64,000 bases of DNA from Actinomycetes bacterium (GCA_021778895.1 JAJYBR010000003.1:1-64000), one strand, 5' to 3'; positions 50,735-60,156 are shown, counted from the stretch's first letter. Numbers and translations: made by a program. Notes: generated by a model not told the origin, from the sequence alone.

Positions 50735-51478
50735 TCAGCGGTGCCGATCCAACCAGCCGAGCAGTGTCGCCACCATCCGCGGGTCGGCCCGCAACTGGTG
50801 GCCCGCCCCCTGGATGAGACGCAGCTCGGCTCGGCCGTCCGCCGCGTCGACGAGGTCGCGGGCGTCTTGGACGGGGACCTCGACGTCGTCGGTCCCGTGG
50901 CCGATCAGGAGCCGCCGCGGGGGGATCCGGGTGACCGCCTCGAGGGGCGCCACTGCGAGCACGTCGGCCAGGAGCTCGTCGGCGCCCGGCAGCTCCTCGG
51001 TGGTCGAGACCACCCCGGCCTCGATCGTGCGGCGGTGCAGGCTCTCGGCCGAGCCGCACCAGGCCTCCAGGTGCGCGGGCGCGGCGAACGTCGCGACGCC
51101 GCGCGCCCGCTCGTCGCTGGCCGCCACCGCCAGAGCCAGCGCACCGCCGAACCCGAATCCGGCAAGCGAGATGCGCGCGTCGCCGTCGTCGGCCCAGTCG
51201 ATGACGCGGCCCAGGTCCCGCCGCCATCGCGCGGCCGAGAAGGTTCCCGTGCTGCCGCCGACACCCGACAGGGTGCCCGTCGCCACGCGCCAGCCGGACT
51301 CGGCGGCCAGGTGCTCGGCCAGCTCGGGCAGGAGGCCCGCCGCGTGCCGGCCCATGCCCGCGGCCCGCGGCAGCCCGTGGACCAGGATCAGGGTGCGCCC
51401 AGCAGCCGAACGACTGCCGGCAGCGACCTTGAGGTCGAGATAGGTTCCCGCGACCTCCAGGCGCTCGTGGGTCAGCAC
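50735..51478 (-). CDS. Alpha/beta-hydrolase-fold protein lacking the nucleophilic Ser
   Basis: A 247-residue alpha/beta-hydrolase fold starting at GTG 51478 (VLTHERLEVAGTYLDL). The oxyanion region is LILVHGLPRAAG, the elbow reads SLAGFGFGGALAL, where the nucleophile position (residue 109) is Gly instead of Ser. The acid region is LLIGHGTDDVEVP and a late His is in IQGAGHQLR, both as in active relatives. Catalysis by the usual mechanism is therefore doubtful; a non-hydrolytic role is possible. It follows the acyl-CoA dehydrogenase by 4 nt and is probably co-transcribed. Confidence 0.82.
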   Translation of the reverse strand: MLTHERLEVAGTYLDLKVAAGSRSAAGRTLILVHGLPRAAGMGRHAAGLLPELAEHLAAESGWRVATGTLSGVGGSTGTFSAARWRRDLGRVIDWADDGDARISLAGFGFGGALALAVAASDERARGVATFAAPAHLEAWCGSAESLHRRTIEAGVVSTTEELPGADELLADVLAVAPLEAVTRIPPRRLLIGHGTDDVEVPVQDARDLVDAADGRAELRLIQGAGHQLRADPRMVATLLGWLDRHR

Positions 51479-51482
51479 TCGG

Positions 51483-52598
51483 TCAGATGCCCAGGTGTTG
51501 AGCCAACAGGCTGCGGTGGTACGCCGGGTCGCCGAAGAGGAGTTCCGAGCTCTTGGCCCGCTTGAAGTACAGGTGCGCGTGGTGCTCCCAGGTGAACCCG
51601 ATCCCGCCGTGGATCTGAATGTTCTCGGCCGCGCAGTGGAAGTACGCCTCGGAGCAGAAGGACTTGGCGAGGCTGGCCGCGATGGGCAGCTCGGAGTTTC
51701 GCTCCTGGGCGGCCCACGCCGCGTAGTACGCAGCCGACTTGGCCGACTCGACCTCGAGCAGCATGTCGGCGCACTTGTGCTTGATCGCCTGGAACGAGCC
51801 GATCGGGCGGCCGAACTGGATGCGCTCTTTCGCGTAGGCCACCGCGTTGTCGAGCACGCGCTGGGCGCCCCCGACCTGCTCGGCGGCCAGCGCGGCCAGG
51901 GCCACCTGGACGGCCGTGGCGAGGCCTTCGGCCGCCGCACCCTCGTGGCCGACCAGGGCGGCCGGGGTCTGCGACAACGTCAGGCGGGCCTGCTTGCGCG
52001 TCTGGTCCATGGTGGCCAGGGCTTCGCGGGTGACCCCGGGGGCATCGGGCGAGATGGCGAACAGGGAGAGGCCGTGTTCGGTCAGCGCAGGAACGAGCAC
52101 CAGCGTGGCGGTCATCCCGTCGAGCACGTAGCTGCGCGTCCCCATGACCGTCCACCCGTCCGGGCCCTCCGTGGCGACCGTTGACGTGGTGCTCAGGTCC
52201 CAGGACCCGTCGTCATCGGTCAGGGCCACGGTGGCGATGGTCGTGCCGTCGGCGATCCCCGGCAGGTACCGGCCCTTGTCCTCGTTCGTGCCGACCTCGA
52301 GGATCGCGGGTGCGGCCAGCGCGACCGTCGCGAAGAACGGGCTGCACAGCAGGGCCGCGCCCATCTCCTCGAAGACGACGTACTGCTCGACCGGTCCGAA
52401 TCCCTGACCCCCGTACTGCTCGGGGATCGCCAGGCCCTGCAGAGCGAGCTCCTCGGCCATCTGGCGCCAGACCGCCGGGTCGTAGCCCTCGGCCGTGGCC
52501 ATGAGGCGGCGCACCTCGGTCTCCGGAGACTTCTCTTCCAGGAAGCGGCGCACCATCCGGCGCAGTTCGTCCTGCTCGTCTGTGAATCCGAAGTTCAT
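51483..52598 (-). CDS. Acyl-CoA dehydrogenase-family protein
   Basis: A 371-residue FAD-binding acyl-CoA dehydrogenase: MNFGFTDEQDELRRMVRRFLEE at the N-terminus, LAIPEQYGGQGFGPVE, the AERIQFGRPIGSFQAIKHKCADM region (here YAKERIQFGRP) and the C-terminal QIHGGIGFTWEHHAHLYFKRAKSSELLFGD. The site where MCAD-type enzymes carry catalytic Glu (YEGT) reads LFGDP, as in small, partner-dependent actinobacterial FadE subunits, so it may need a second subunit that is not adjacent. Likely role: dehydrogenation of an acyl- or steroid-CoA; substrate not determinable. A palindrome and a TTGACT element lie in its promoter region. Confidence 0.87.
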   Translation of the reverse strand: MNFGFTDEQDELRRMVRRFLEEKSPETEVRRLMATAEGYDPAVWRQMAEELALQGLAIPEQYGGQGFGPVEQYVVFEEMGAALLCSPFFATVALAAPAILEVGTNEDKGRYLPGIADGTTIATVALTDDDGSWDLSTTSTVATEGPDGWTVMGTRSYVLDGMTATLVLVPALTEHGLSLFAISPDAPGVTREALATMDQTRKQARLTLSQTPAALVGHEGAAAEGLATAVQVALAALAAEQVGGAQRVLDNAVAYAKERIQFGRPIGSFQAIKHKCADMLLEVESAKSAAYYAAWAAQERNSELPIAASLAKSFCSEAYFHCAAENIQIHGGIGFTWEHHAHLYFKRAKSSELLFGDPAYHRSLLAQHLGI

Positions 52599-52617
52599 GA
52601 CCCACCCTCAGTTTTTA

Positions 52618-52633
52618 CCGCCGAGTACGGCGG
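52618..52633 (-). promoter_or_regulatory. Inverted repeat upstream of the acyl-CoA dehydrogenase
   Basis: CCGCCG-AGTA-CGGCGG, a 6-bp palindrome ending 20 nt before the ATG and 34 bp downstream of a TTGACT element. It could be a repressor site controlling this fatty-acid or steroid gene; no regulator gene adjoins. Confidence 0.3.
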
Positions 52634-52712
52634 GGCACCTGCGACAATAGTCAAATCCCGTCGCGCGCGAGGACGGTCCGTCGCGGGCGCAGGACCGGCC
52701 AAAGGTCCCCGG

Positions 52713-52718
52713 TAGGCT
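52713..52718 (+). promoter_or_regulatory. -10 element of the sufC1SU operon, leaderless arrangement
   Basis: TAGGCT is followed by 6 nt and GTG 52725. Confidence 0.5.
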
Positions 52719-52724
52719 GCGGTC

Positions 52725-53479
<755 letters not shown>

Positions 53480-53483
<4 letters not shown>

Positions 53484-54715
53484 GCTCCTTCGACCCCCGG
53501 CGCGTGCGCATCGATACGCCCGTCTTCTCCCGAGTGATCAACGACCGGCCCATCGTGTACCTGGACTCGGCCTCCTCGACCCTGCCGCCGCGCCCGGTGA
53601 TCGAGGCCATGGACCGCTACTACAGCGGCCACCACGCCAATGTGCACCGCGGGGTGTATCAGACGGCCAATGAGGCAACCGACATCTACGAGGGGACCCG
53701 TCTCGACGTGGGTCGCTTCATCGGGGCGCCCGATCCGCGCCACGAGATCGTCTTCACCAAGAACACGACCGAGTCGTTCAACCTGCTCGCGCGCTCGTGG
53801 GGCGCTGCCAACCTCCAGGCGGGCGATGTGGTCCTGGTCACCGAGATGGAGCACCACGCCAACATCGTCCCGTGGTTCCAGCTCCAGGCCGAGCGCGGCA
53901 TCGAGGTGCGCTTCGTCCCGGTCGGCGACGACTTCCGCTTGGACCTCACCGACCTGGACCGCCTGCTCGCCGGCGTCAAGCTGTTCTCGTTCACGGCCAT
54001 GTCCAACGTGCTGGGCACGCGCAACCCCGTCGCCGAGCTGGTCGGAGCCGCTCACGCCCACGGTGCCCTGGCCGCGGTCGACGCCGCCCAGTCGGTCGGG
54101 CACCAGCCCACCGACGTTCGTGGCTGGGATGCCGACTTCGTGTGCTTCTCCGCCCACAAGATGCTCGGCCCCACGGGGCTGGGGATCTTCTGGACGCGGG
54201 CCGACCTGCTTGAGGCCATGCCCCCCTTCCTGGGGGGTGGGGGCATGATCGCCGACGTGCGCACCGACGGCTTCGTCCCGGCGCACGGACCCACGCGCTT
54301 CGAGGCGGGGACCCCACCGATCGCCGAGACCGCCGGGCTGCGTACGGCCGTCCGGTACCTGACGGGCTTGGGCCTCGACGAGGTCAGCCGCTACGAGCAC
54401 GAGCTGACGCGGCAGGCCCTGGACCTTCTCGCCTCCTCGGTCGACGACCGCGTCCGCGTCATCGGTCCGGCCGACACCGTCGACCGGGGCGGTGTCTTCA
54501 GCCTCGACGTCGAGGGTGTCCACCCCCACGACGTCGCCCAGGTCCTGGACCAGTACGGCGTGTGCGTGCGGCCGGGCCACCACTGCGCCAAGCCGCTGAT
54601 GCGCCGCTTCGGGCTCGCGGCGACCGCCCGGGCCTCGCTCGGCCCCTACTCCTTGCGCAGCGACCTCGACGTCCTGGTCGAGGCGCTGAACGCCGCGATC
54701 AAGTTGTTCGCGTAG
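53480..54715 (+). CDS. sufS: SufS-type cysteine desulfurase
   Basis: PLP enzyme releasing sulfur from cysteine for Fe-S assembly. 411 residues from ATG 53480 (MSSFDPRRVRIDTPVFSRVINDRPIVYLDSASS). Motifs: TEMEHHANIVPW, ALAAVDAAQSVGHQPTDV, the PLP Lys in CFSAHKMLGPTGLG, and the active-site Cys loop VRPGHHCAKPLM characteristic of group II desulfurases. The track frame from 53105 is an artefact. Start and stop overlap with sufC (4 bp) and near sufU (2 bp) indicate one operon. Confidence 0.95.
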
Positions 54716-54717
54716 TC

Positions 54718-55176
54718 ATGGCCAACCTCGACGACCTCTACCGGGAGATCATCCTCGATCACTACCGCTCGCCGCGCAATCGCGGCGAGCTGACCGAGGC
54801 CACGTCGCGCACCGAGGGGTTCAACCCCCTGTGCGGCGACGAGCTGGTGATCTACCTGGTGGTGCGGGACGGCGTGCTCGAGGACATCAAGCTCACGGGG
54901 CACGGGTGCTCGATCTCCCAGGCCTCGTCGTCGATGATGAGCTCGGCCGTCAAGGGCAAGCGCATCGAGGACGTGCGCCGCGCCATCGACCGCTTCAAGA
55001 CGATGATGACCCTCCACGAGGACGGCGCGGCGGCGGAGCCGGCAGCGGAGCCAGACTTGCGCTCCGACGGCGAGCTGGCCGCCCTGGCGGGCGTCGTGAA
55101 GTTCCCCGTACGCATCAAGTGCGCGACCTTGGCTTGGAACACCCTGACTCAGGCGCTGGACGAGGCAACGGCGTAG
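54718..55176 (+). CDS. sufU: SufU-type sulfur acceptor/zinc protein
   Basis: A 152-residue partner that accepts persulfide from SufS. MANLDDLYREIILDHYRSPRNRGEL is the SufU start; the three zinc-binding Cys lie in NPLCGD, GHGCSISQAS and KCATLAWNT, with the conserved insertion typical of Gram-positive SufU between them. It ends the sufC-sufS-sufU operon. No SufE is present nearby. Confidence 0.94.
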   Translation: MANLDDLYREIILDHYRSPRNRGELTEATSRTEGFNPLCGDELVIYLVVRDGVLEDIKLTGHGCSISQASSSMMSSAVKGKRIEDVRRAIDRFKTMMTLHEDGAAAEPAAEPDLRSDGELAALAGVVKFPVRIKCATLAWNTLTQALDEATA

Positions 55177-55233
55177 GGGCCGAACTCCGGCGACGGCGGT
55201 TCGAACGAAACTGCGACCCTCGAGGCTCCCCGC

Positions 55234-56586
55234 TCAGGGGTTGCAGGGCACCGGGTCGAAGTACGGGACTGCGGTCGTGGGATTGACGACCTGCTTGGTC
55301 CGCGCGGTCGAGGTCGTCGCCTTGGGTGCAGAGGTCGTCGTGCGGGCGACGGTCGTCGTGGTCGTGGGGGGCGCGATCTTGGGCGGCAGTGGGGTCTGCA
55401 GTTGCTGGTTCGGCGGCGGGTTGGTCGGCGTGAGCAGCGACGTGCCGAAGATCTTCACCAGCAGCTGCTGGACCTCGGGCTGCTGGGCGAACAGCACGTC
55501 CCCCAAGCCCGAGAGGGTCGCCGGCACGGTCGGCAGGGTGTACGTCATCATGCTCGCCGGGTTGTAGCTGTGGAACTTCACGGCCAGGCCGATCAGCTCG
55601 TTCAGCGTGAACTTGCTGTCCAGCGTGATGCCTTGGGGGATCTTGGACAGGAACGAGTTGATCGTCAGCGGGTTGTAGAGGTGCTTGGCCCGGCTGATGA
55701 GCGCTCGGATGAAGACGTTCTGGCGGTCGATGCGTCCGAAGTCGCTCGTCGGGTCGTAGTGCCATACGCCACCTTGCAACCACTGGTAGTGGCGGCTGCG
55801 CGCGACGGCGAGCGCTTGGAAGCCCGTGACCAATTGACATCCGGGGTGGAGGATCTTGAGTCCGGAATAGGCGTCCTTGGCCGGATACGGGAAGTCCAGG
55901 TAGACGCCGCCGATGGCGTCAGCGGCATTGATCAGTCCCGCGAAGCTCACCTGGATGACGTGGTTGATCGGGATGCCGAAGTTGGCCGTGATCGTCTGGG
56001 CCAGCAGGGACGGCCCGTTGGCGTAGTTGACATTGATCCGGTTGAACTGGCCGTACAGGCGCTGGTTGGCCAGCAGCGTCACCATGGTGTCACGCGGGAT
56101 CGACACGATCGAGATCGTCCCGGCAGCCGGATCGATGTGCATGATCTTGACGACGTCGCTGCGCTGGCCGCTGACGAGCCCCGCCGAGGCTCCCGTCTGG
56201 CGCGCGACTTGCCCGCTCAGGCCCACCCGGGAGTCCGAGCCGACCTCGAGGATGTTGAACGGCTGGCCCGAGATCTGGGGCAGCTCGCCCGCGACGTTGA
56301 TCTTGGGGATCTGTCCGAAGCGGTAGCGGGCGTAGAGATAGCCTCCGCCAACGAGCGCCACCAGCAGTCCGACGATGGTTATCCCGACGATCAGCGTCAC
56401 GCGGAAAGCGCGCCGCCGGGGACGCCGCGTGCGGTGTCGTCGCGTCTTGATCACGCGATCGGGGTGGGCGTTCTGCTCGATCTGCGTGCCCAGCTCCTCG
56501 AGCCGGCTGCCGTTGGCTAGGGGTCGATGGTGCCGGCCGCCTCGGTCGTCGCGCCCGCGCCCCGCGCTGTGACGTCCATCAGGCAT
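55234..56586 (-). CDS. LCP-family (LytR-CpsA-Psr) cell-wall ligase
   Basis: A 450-residue membrane-anchored enzyme that joins wall polymers to peptidoglycan. A basic cytoplasmic N-terminus (RRHRTRRPRRRAF) precedes one transmembrane helix (about 62-85), then the LCP domain with FNILEVGSDSR, RSDVVKIMHIDPAAGTISIVSIPRDTMV, the NYANG block and the conserved region FGRIDRQNVFIRALISRAK. Active-site Arg and Asp positions are present. The C-terminus is an extended Thr/Pro-rich tail (APPTTTTTVARTTTSAPK). ATG 56586 lies 6 nt after TAGGAT. It sits on the minus strand between two halves of the suf locus. Confidence 0.92.
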   Translation of the reverse strand: MPDGRHSAGRGRDDRGGRHHRPLANGSRLEELGTQIEQNAHPDRVIKTRRHRTRRPRRRAFRVTLIVGITIVGLLVALVGGGYLYARYRFGQIPKINVAGELPQISGQPFNILEVGSDSRVGLSGQVARQTGASAGLVSGQRSDVVKIMHIDPAAGTISIVSIPRDTMVTLLANQRLYGQFNRINVNYANGPSLLAQTITANFGIPINHVIQVSFAGLINAADAIGGVYLDFPYPAKDAYSGLKILHPGCQLVTGFQALAVARSRHYQWLQGGVWHYDPTSDFGRIDRQNVFIRALISRAKHLYNPLTINSFLSKIPQGITLDSKFTLNELIGLAVKFHSYNPASMMTYTLPTVPATLSGLGDVLFAQQPEVQQLLVKIFGTSLLTPTNPPPNQQLQTPLPPKIAPPTTTTTVARTTTSAPKATTSTARTKQVVNPTTAVPYFDPVPCNP

Positions 56587-56592
56587 CGTGCA

Positions 56593-56598
56593 ATCCTA
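56593..56598 (-). promoter_or_regulatory. -10 element of the LCP gene, leaderless arrangement
   Basis: TAGGAT on the minus strand, 6 nt before ATG 56586. Confidence 0.5.
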
Positions 56599-56607
56599 CC
56601 TGTGCCC

Positions 56608-57339
56608 CTACGCGTCAGATGACGGTGCGCCGAACGGCTCGTAGCCCTCGCGCTCCAGGACGGCTGCCAACTCGGGGCCACCCGTGGTCACGACCTGGCC
56701 AGCGCGCACCACGTGGATCTTCGTCGGCATGAGGTCGTGGAGGAGGCGCGAGAAGTGGGTGATCACCAAGACGCCGCATCCCCACTCCTGCGACGACGCG
56801 GCCAGGCGACGGGCGACCGCACCCAGTGCGTCGACGTCCAGACCCGAGTCCACCTCGTCGAACAACGCGAAGGCCGGCCGCAGCAGGGCGAACTGGACGA
56901 CCTCGGCGCGCTTGCGCTCGCCGCCCGAGAGGTCCACGTTCATGAATCGACTGAGCAGGTCCGGCCGCAGGCCGACGCGCTCGGCCTCGACGCGGATCCG
57001 CCCCTCGAGTCCCTCGGGGTCGACACCCGCGGCGCGCAGGACATCGGCCAGCCGCACGCCGGGGACCTCGATGGGCTGCTGGAGAGCCAGGAACAGGCCG
57101 CGGCGAACGCGATCCGTCGGCGAGAGGTCCAGGAGCGAGACGCCGTCGATCTCCGCCGTGCCCCCGGTGATCCGGTAGCCCGGGTGCCCCGCCAGGGCGT
57201 GGGCCAGCGTGGACTTGCCCGAGCCGTTGGGACCCATGATGACGTGGACCTCGCCCGACTGCATCGTCAGGTCGAGCCCGCGCACCACCTCGCGATCCCC
57301 CACCGCCACGCGCAGGCCCTGGATCGTCAGCACGCTCAC
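56608..57339 (-). CDS. SufC paralogue (second copy, diverged)
   Basis: A 243-residue SufC-like ATPase with intact Walker A IMGPNGSGKSTL, signature DLSGGERKRAEVVQ and Walker B ALFDEVDSGLDVDALGAV. It differs from the canonical copy at the SufC-specific loop (LALQQPIEVPGVRLADVL instead of FQYP...) and in DEVDSG for DETDSG. Its start (GTG) overlaps the Rieske gene by 4 bp, so it is third in sufD-Rieske-sufC2. All ATPase motifs are present, so it should be active and could pair with SufD while the other SufC pairs with SufB, or duplicate the first. Confidence 0.92.
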   Translation of the reverse strand: MSVLTIQGLRVAVGDREVVRGLDLTMQSGEVHVIMGPNGSGKSTLAHALAGHPGYRITGGTAEIDGVSLLDLSPTDRVRRGLFLALQQPIEVPGVRLADVLRAAGVDPEGLEGRIRVEAERVGLRPDLLSRFMNVDLSGGERKRAEVVQFALLRPAFALFDEVDSGLDVDALGAVARRLAASSQEWGCGVLVITHFSRLLHDLMPTKIHVVRAGQVVTTGGPELAAVLEREGYEPFGAPSSDA

Positions 57340-57650
57340 GCCAGGCTCACCTCCACGCGGCCGTCACGGACGACCGCCTCGTAGTGCCGCACCGGGTGGG
57401 TGGCCGGCAAAGTCAGCGCGGCACCATCGACGAGCGAGAACTGCGCGCCGTGTCGGGCGCACTCGATCGTGCAGGACTCCTCGTCCACCTCACCGCGCGC
57501 GAGGCTGAAGTCCTCGTGGCTGCACCGGTCGTCGAGCACGTAGACGTCGTCGCCGATGCGCACCACGACGACCACGTGGCCGTCCAGGGTCACCTGCTGC
57601 GTCCCGCCGTTGGCGAAGTCGTCCAGCGCCCCGGCATCGACCACGCTCAC
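57336..57650 (-). CDS. Rieske-type [2Fe-2S] ferredoxin
   Basis: A 104-residue Rieske protein; cluster ligands are CSH in DDRCSHEDFSLARG and CARH in CTIECARHGAQFSL. No membrane anchor or oxygenase domain is present, so it is a NirD/BphA3-like ferredoxin. Rieske proteins are common partners within actinobacterial suf operons, where they may supply electrons, but the exact role is unproven. It overlaps sufD and sufC2 by 4 bp each (GTGA). Confidence 0.92.
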   Translation of the reverse strand: MSVVDAGALDDFANGGTQQVTLDGHVVVVVRIGDDVYVLDDRCSHEDFSLARGEVDEESCTIECARHGAQFSLVDGAALTLPATHPVRHYEAVVRDGRVEVSLA

Positions 57651-58873
57651 CCCGCCACCTCCAGCGCGCCGAGGGCAGCATCCACGTCGGCGGTCAGCAG
57701 CTCGGCCACCGCCGGCGGCAGCGCGTCGAGCATCTCCAGGAAGAAGCCGCGAATCATCAGCCTCTGCGCCTCACGGCGCGGCACGCCGCGGGACTCCAGG
57801 TACCAGCGCTGGATCTCGTCGAGCGGCCCGACGCTGGAGGCGTGGGCGCACACCACGTCGTTCTCCCGGATGTCGAGGTTGGGAACGCTGTCGGCGTGCG
57901 CCTGGGGCGACAGCAACAGGTTGTGGTTCGTCTGGCGGGCGTCGGTCCGCCGCGCACCGTGCTCGATCTCGATCAGCCCCGTGTACACGGACCGGGCCTC
58001 GTCGGCCACGGCCCCCTTGGACAGGAGGGTCGAGCGGGTGCGCGGGGCGACGTGGTACTGGCGGGTGCGGAAGTCGTGGACCTGGTCACCGGACCCGAAG
58101 AAGGTCGTGCGCAGAACGTTCTCGGCGCCCGAGCCCAGCATGACCGCGTCGTTGCGGCTTCGGTCGTAGCGTGCGCCCAGTCCGACGACGGCGTGGCTCA
58201 GGCTGGCATCGCGGTCCAGGCGGGCCGTGGTGCGGGCGATGTGCCACGCCGTGTGATCCAGCCGCTGGTACGCCACGAGCGTCAATGCGGCGCCGGCGCC
58301 GAGGTCGTACTCGCCCACCATGTCGACCAGAGACTCGCGTCCCCCCTCGTGGGCCTCGATCACGACAGCTCGGGCACCGGGCTCGAGGACGACGTGCACC
58401 CGCGGGAACGACGCCGTCTCTCCGGCACCGCAGGCGATCACCAGGGGGCCCGGAACCTCGACGCCCGATCGCACCGTGATCGTGGTCACGCCCGGGGTCA
58501 CAGCGGCGTTGAGCAGGGAGAACGCATCGCTGGCGTAGGGCTCGAGATCCGCGCCCGCGGGTGCCGGGAGCCACGTGACATCAACGCCCGGCACCGGGCG
58601 TCCGCTGTCGAGGACGAATCCGTCACCGAGGCGGATCGTGGTGGCGGCCACCGTCGAGAGCGCGTCGGCCAGCGAGGTCGTCGGGGCGCTCGGCGCTGTG
58701 GTGGCCAAGGCGTAGCGGTCCAGGTCAAACGCGTCGAGCGGCGCGTAGCGCCAGACCTCCTCGCTGGCCGTGGGCATCCCGACGGCATCGAAGCGCTCCA
58801 GGGCGGCCAGGCGTCCCGCGGCATCGGGCTGGGCGCGCACGAAGTCGAGGGCACTCTCGCGGAAGGGAACCAT
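57647..58873 (-). CDS. sufD: Fe-S assembly scaffold SufD
   Basis: A 408-residue SufD: the N-terminal EEVWRYAPLDAFDLDRY is the standard SufD start, the core is the right-handed beta-helix domain shared with SufB, and the C-terminal block reads SRGVPRREAQRLMIRGFFLEML with the family tail. The conserved His of the SufBC2D interface region, VVCAHASSVG, is present. ATG 58873 follows a TACACT -10 by 14 nt. The track start is antisense noise. It is first of sufD-Rieske-sufC2. Confidence 0.92.
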   Translation of the reverse strand: MVPFRESALDFVRAQPDAAGRLAALERFDAVGMPTASEEVWRYAPLDAFDLDRYALATTAPSAPTTSLADALSTVAATTIRLGDGFVLDSGRPVPGVDVTWLPAPAGADLEPYASDAFSLLNAAVTPGVTTITVRSGVEVPGPLVIACGAGETASFPRVHVVLEPGARAVVIEAHEGGRESLVDMVGEYDLGAGAALTLVAYQRLDHTAWHIARTTARLDRDASLSHAVVGLGARYDRSRNDAVMLGSGAENVLRTTFFGSGDQVHDFRTRQYHVAPRTRSTLLSKGAVADEARSVYTGLIEIEHGARRTDARQTNHNLLLSPQAHADSVPNLDIRENDVVCAHASSVGPLDEIQRWYLESRGVPRREAQRLMIRGFFLEMLDALPPAVAELLTADVDAALGALEVAG

Positions 58874-58887
58874 AGCTGGGCCTTGCC

Positions 58888-58893
58888 AGTGTA
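58888..58893 (-). promoter_or_regulatory. -10 element of the sufD-Rieske-sufC2 operon
   Basis: TACACT on the minus strand, within an imperfect palindrome CCAGTGTACTGG (58886-58897), 14 nt before ATG 58873. Confidence 0.4.
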
Positions 58894-58928
58894 CTGGCGG
58901 GGCCCCGGCGACCGGACCGACGCGTGCG

Positions 58929-58934
58929 TAGGCT
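58929..58934 (+). promoter_or_regulatory. -10 element of the crotonase gene
   Basis: TAGGCT, 20 nt before ATG 58955; the short leader includes GAAGGGAGG. Confidence 0.45.
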
Positions 58935-58954
58935 CGACGCGAAGGGAGGCCACG

Positions 58955-59782
58955 ATGGCCGGGGACGCCGGGGTTGTAGAGGTCACCTACGAGGGAGCCG
59001 TGGCCACGGTGTGGCTGAGCCGCCCCGAGGCGCGCAACGCGCTCGGTCGAGCCTTCTGGCTCGAGCTGCCGCGAGCGAGCGCCGAGATCGCGGGTGACCC
59101 CGCGGTTCGCGCCGTCGTCCTGGGGTGCCGGGGAGACCACTTCACCGTGGGTCTCGACCTCAAGGAGCTGGGCGGTGACCTGATGGGCGCGGGTGCGACC
59201 GGCTCGAGCGCGACGCGCGCGAGTCACCGGCTGGCCCAGGTTCGCGCCATGCAGGACGCCGTCTCGTCCCTGGCGCGCCTGCCCGTCCCGGTCGTCGCGG
59301 GCGTCGGGGGCTACTGCCTCGGTGCCGGCGTCGACCTGATCACGGCGTGCGACATCCGCGTGGCCGCCGCCGACACCGTGTTCTCGGTGCGCGAGACCCG
59401 CATGGCGATCGTGGCCGACGTGGGAACCCTCCAGCGCCTCCCGCGCATCGTGGGCCCGGGCCACGCGGCCGAGCTCGTCTACACCGGAGCCGACATCGGT
59501 GCGACCCGCGCCGCCGAGATCGGCCTCATCAATCGGGTTGCGGGAGCCACGGCGGCCGAGGCGGTCAGCGCCGCGCAAGAGCTGGCCCGCACGATCGCCA
59601 GCAACTCACCGCTCGCGGTGCGCGGGTCCAAGGCCGTGCTCCAGGCCAACGACGGCCGCACGGTGGACGAGGGCCTCGACTTCGTCGCGCGCTGGAACAC
59701 CATGTTCCTCGAGAGCGACGATCTGCACGAGGCGCTCGCCGCCTTCCTCGAGCGCCGACCGCCGAACTACTCGGGCCAGTAG
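58955..59782 (+). CDS. Crotonase-family protein, dienoyl-CoA isomerase-like
   Basis: A 275-residue enoyl-CoA hydratase/isomerase-fold protein starting at ATG 58955 with AAGGGAGG upstream. Family blocks: ATVWLSRPEARNALGRAF, GDHFTVGLDLKEL, VAGVGGYCLGAGVDLITACDIRVA, and AIVADVGTLQRLPRIVG. The Asp in ADVGTLQRLP is the signature catalytic Asp of delta3,5-delta2,4-dienoyl-CoA isomerases (ECH1), so isomerisation of dienoyl-CoA during unsaturated fatty acid oxidation is most likely. It is divergent from sufD and convergent with the Cys-rich hypothetical, thus embedded in the suf region without functional link. Confidence 0.85.
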   Translation: MAGDAGVVEVTYEGAVATVWLSRPEARNALGRAFWLELPRASAEIAGDPAVRAVVLGCRGDHFTVGLDLKELGGDLMGAGATGSSATRASHRLAQVRAMQDAVSSLARLPVPVVAGVGGYCLGAGVDLITACDIRVAAADTVFSVRETRMAIVADVGTLQRLPRIVGPGHAAELVYTGADIGATRAAEIGLINRVAGATAAEAVSAAQELARTIASNSPLAVRGSKAVLQANDGRTVDEGLDFVARWNTMFLESDDLHEALAAFLERRPPNYSGQ

Positions 59783-59783
59783 G

Positions 59784-60128
59784 TCACGACCGCCGGCGCC
59801 AGAACCGCCAGTTGCGCGAGCCCCGCTCGAGGTCGCGGCGACGCTCCTCGTTGAGCTGCGGAGCCACCTGCTCGATGATCCCGTCGGCCTCCTCGAGCAC
59901 GGACCGGCGCTCGTCGGAGGAGCTGCGCTCGGGGATGGGCTCGACGGGACGACTCACCAGCGTGCCGTGGGTCCAGCCGACGTCAGCCAGGCGCCGCTCG
60001 TAGGTCACGCAGTCCGCCGGGCAGGCCCAGGGCTGGTCCGGGGCGGCGCCCAAGACGCAGAAGCGCGCCACCTCTCCCGAGGCGTACGTCCGGCTCTGGA
60101 AGTGCTTGCACTCCTCGCGCATCGGCAT
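59784..60128 (-). CDS. Hypothetical Cys-rich protein downstream of sufB
   Basis: A 114-residue protein of unknown function. Four Cys (C7, C24, C36, C40) with spacing C-x16-C-x11-C-x3-C lie in the first 40 residues (ECKHF, FCVLG, CPADC), suggesting a zinc or Fe-S site. The rest is a charged, probably helical C-terminus. GGAGG lies 9 nt before ATG 60128. The gene follows sufB by 28 bp on the same strand and is likely co-transcribed, pointing to a role in cluster assembly or a substrate of it. Confidence 0.7.
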   Translation of the reverse strand: MPMREECKHFQSRTYASGEVARFCVLGAAPDQPWACPADCVTYERRLADVGWTHGTLVSRPVEPIPERSSSDERRSVLEEADGIIEQVAPQLNEERRRDLERGSRNWRFWRRRS

Positions 60129-60156
60129 GATGAGGGTCCTCCACTTGCCTCGGACC

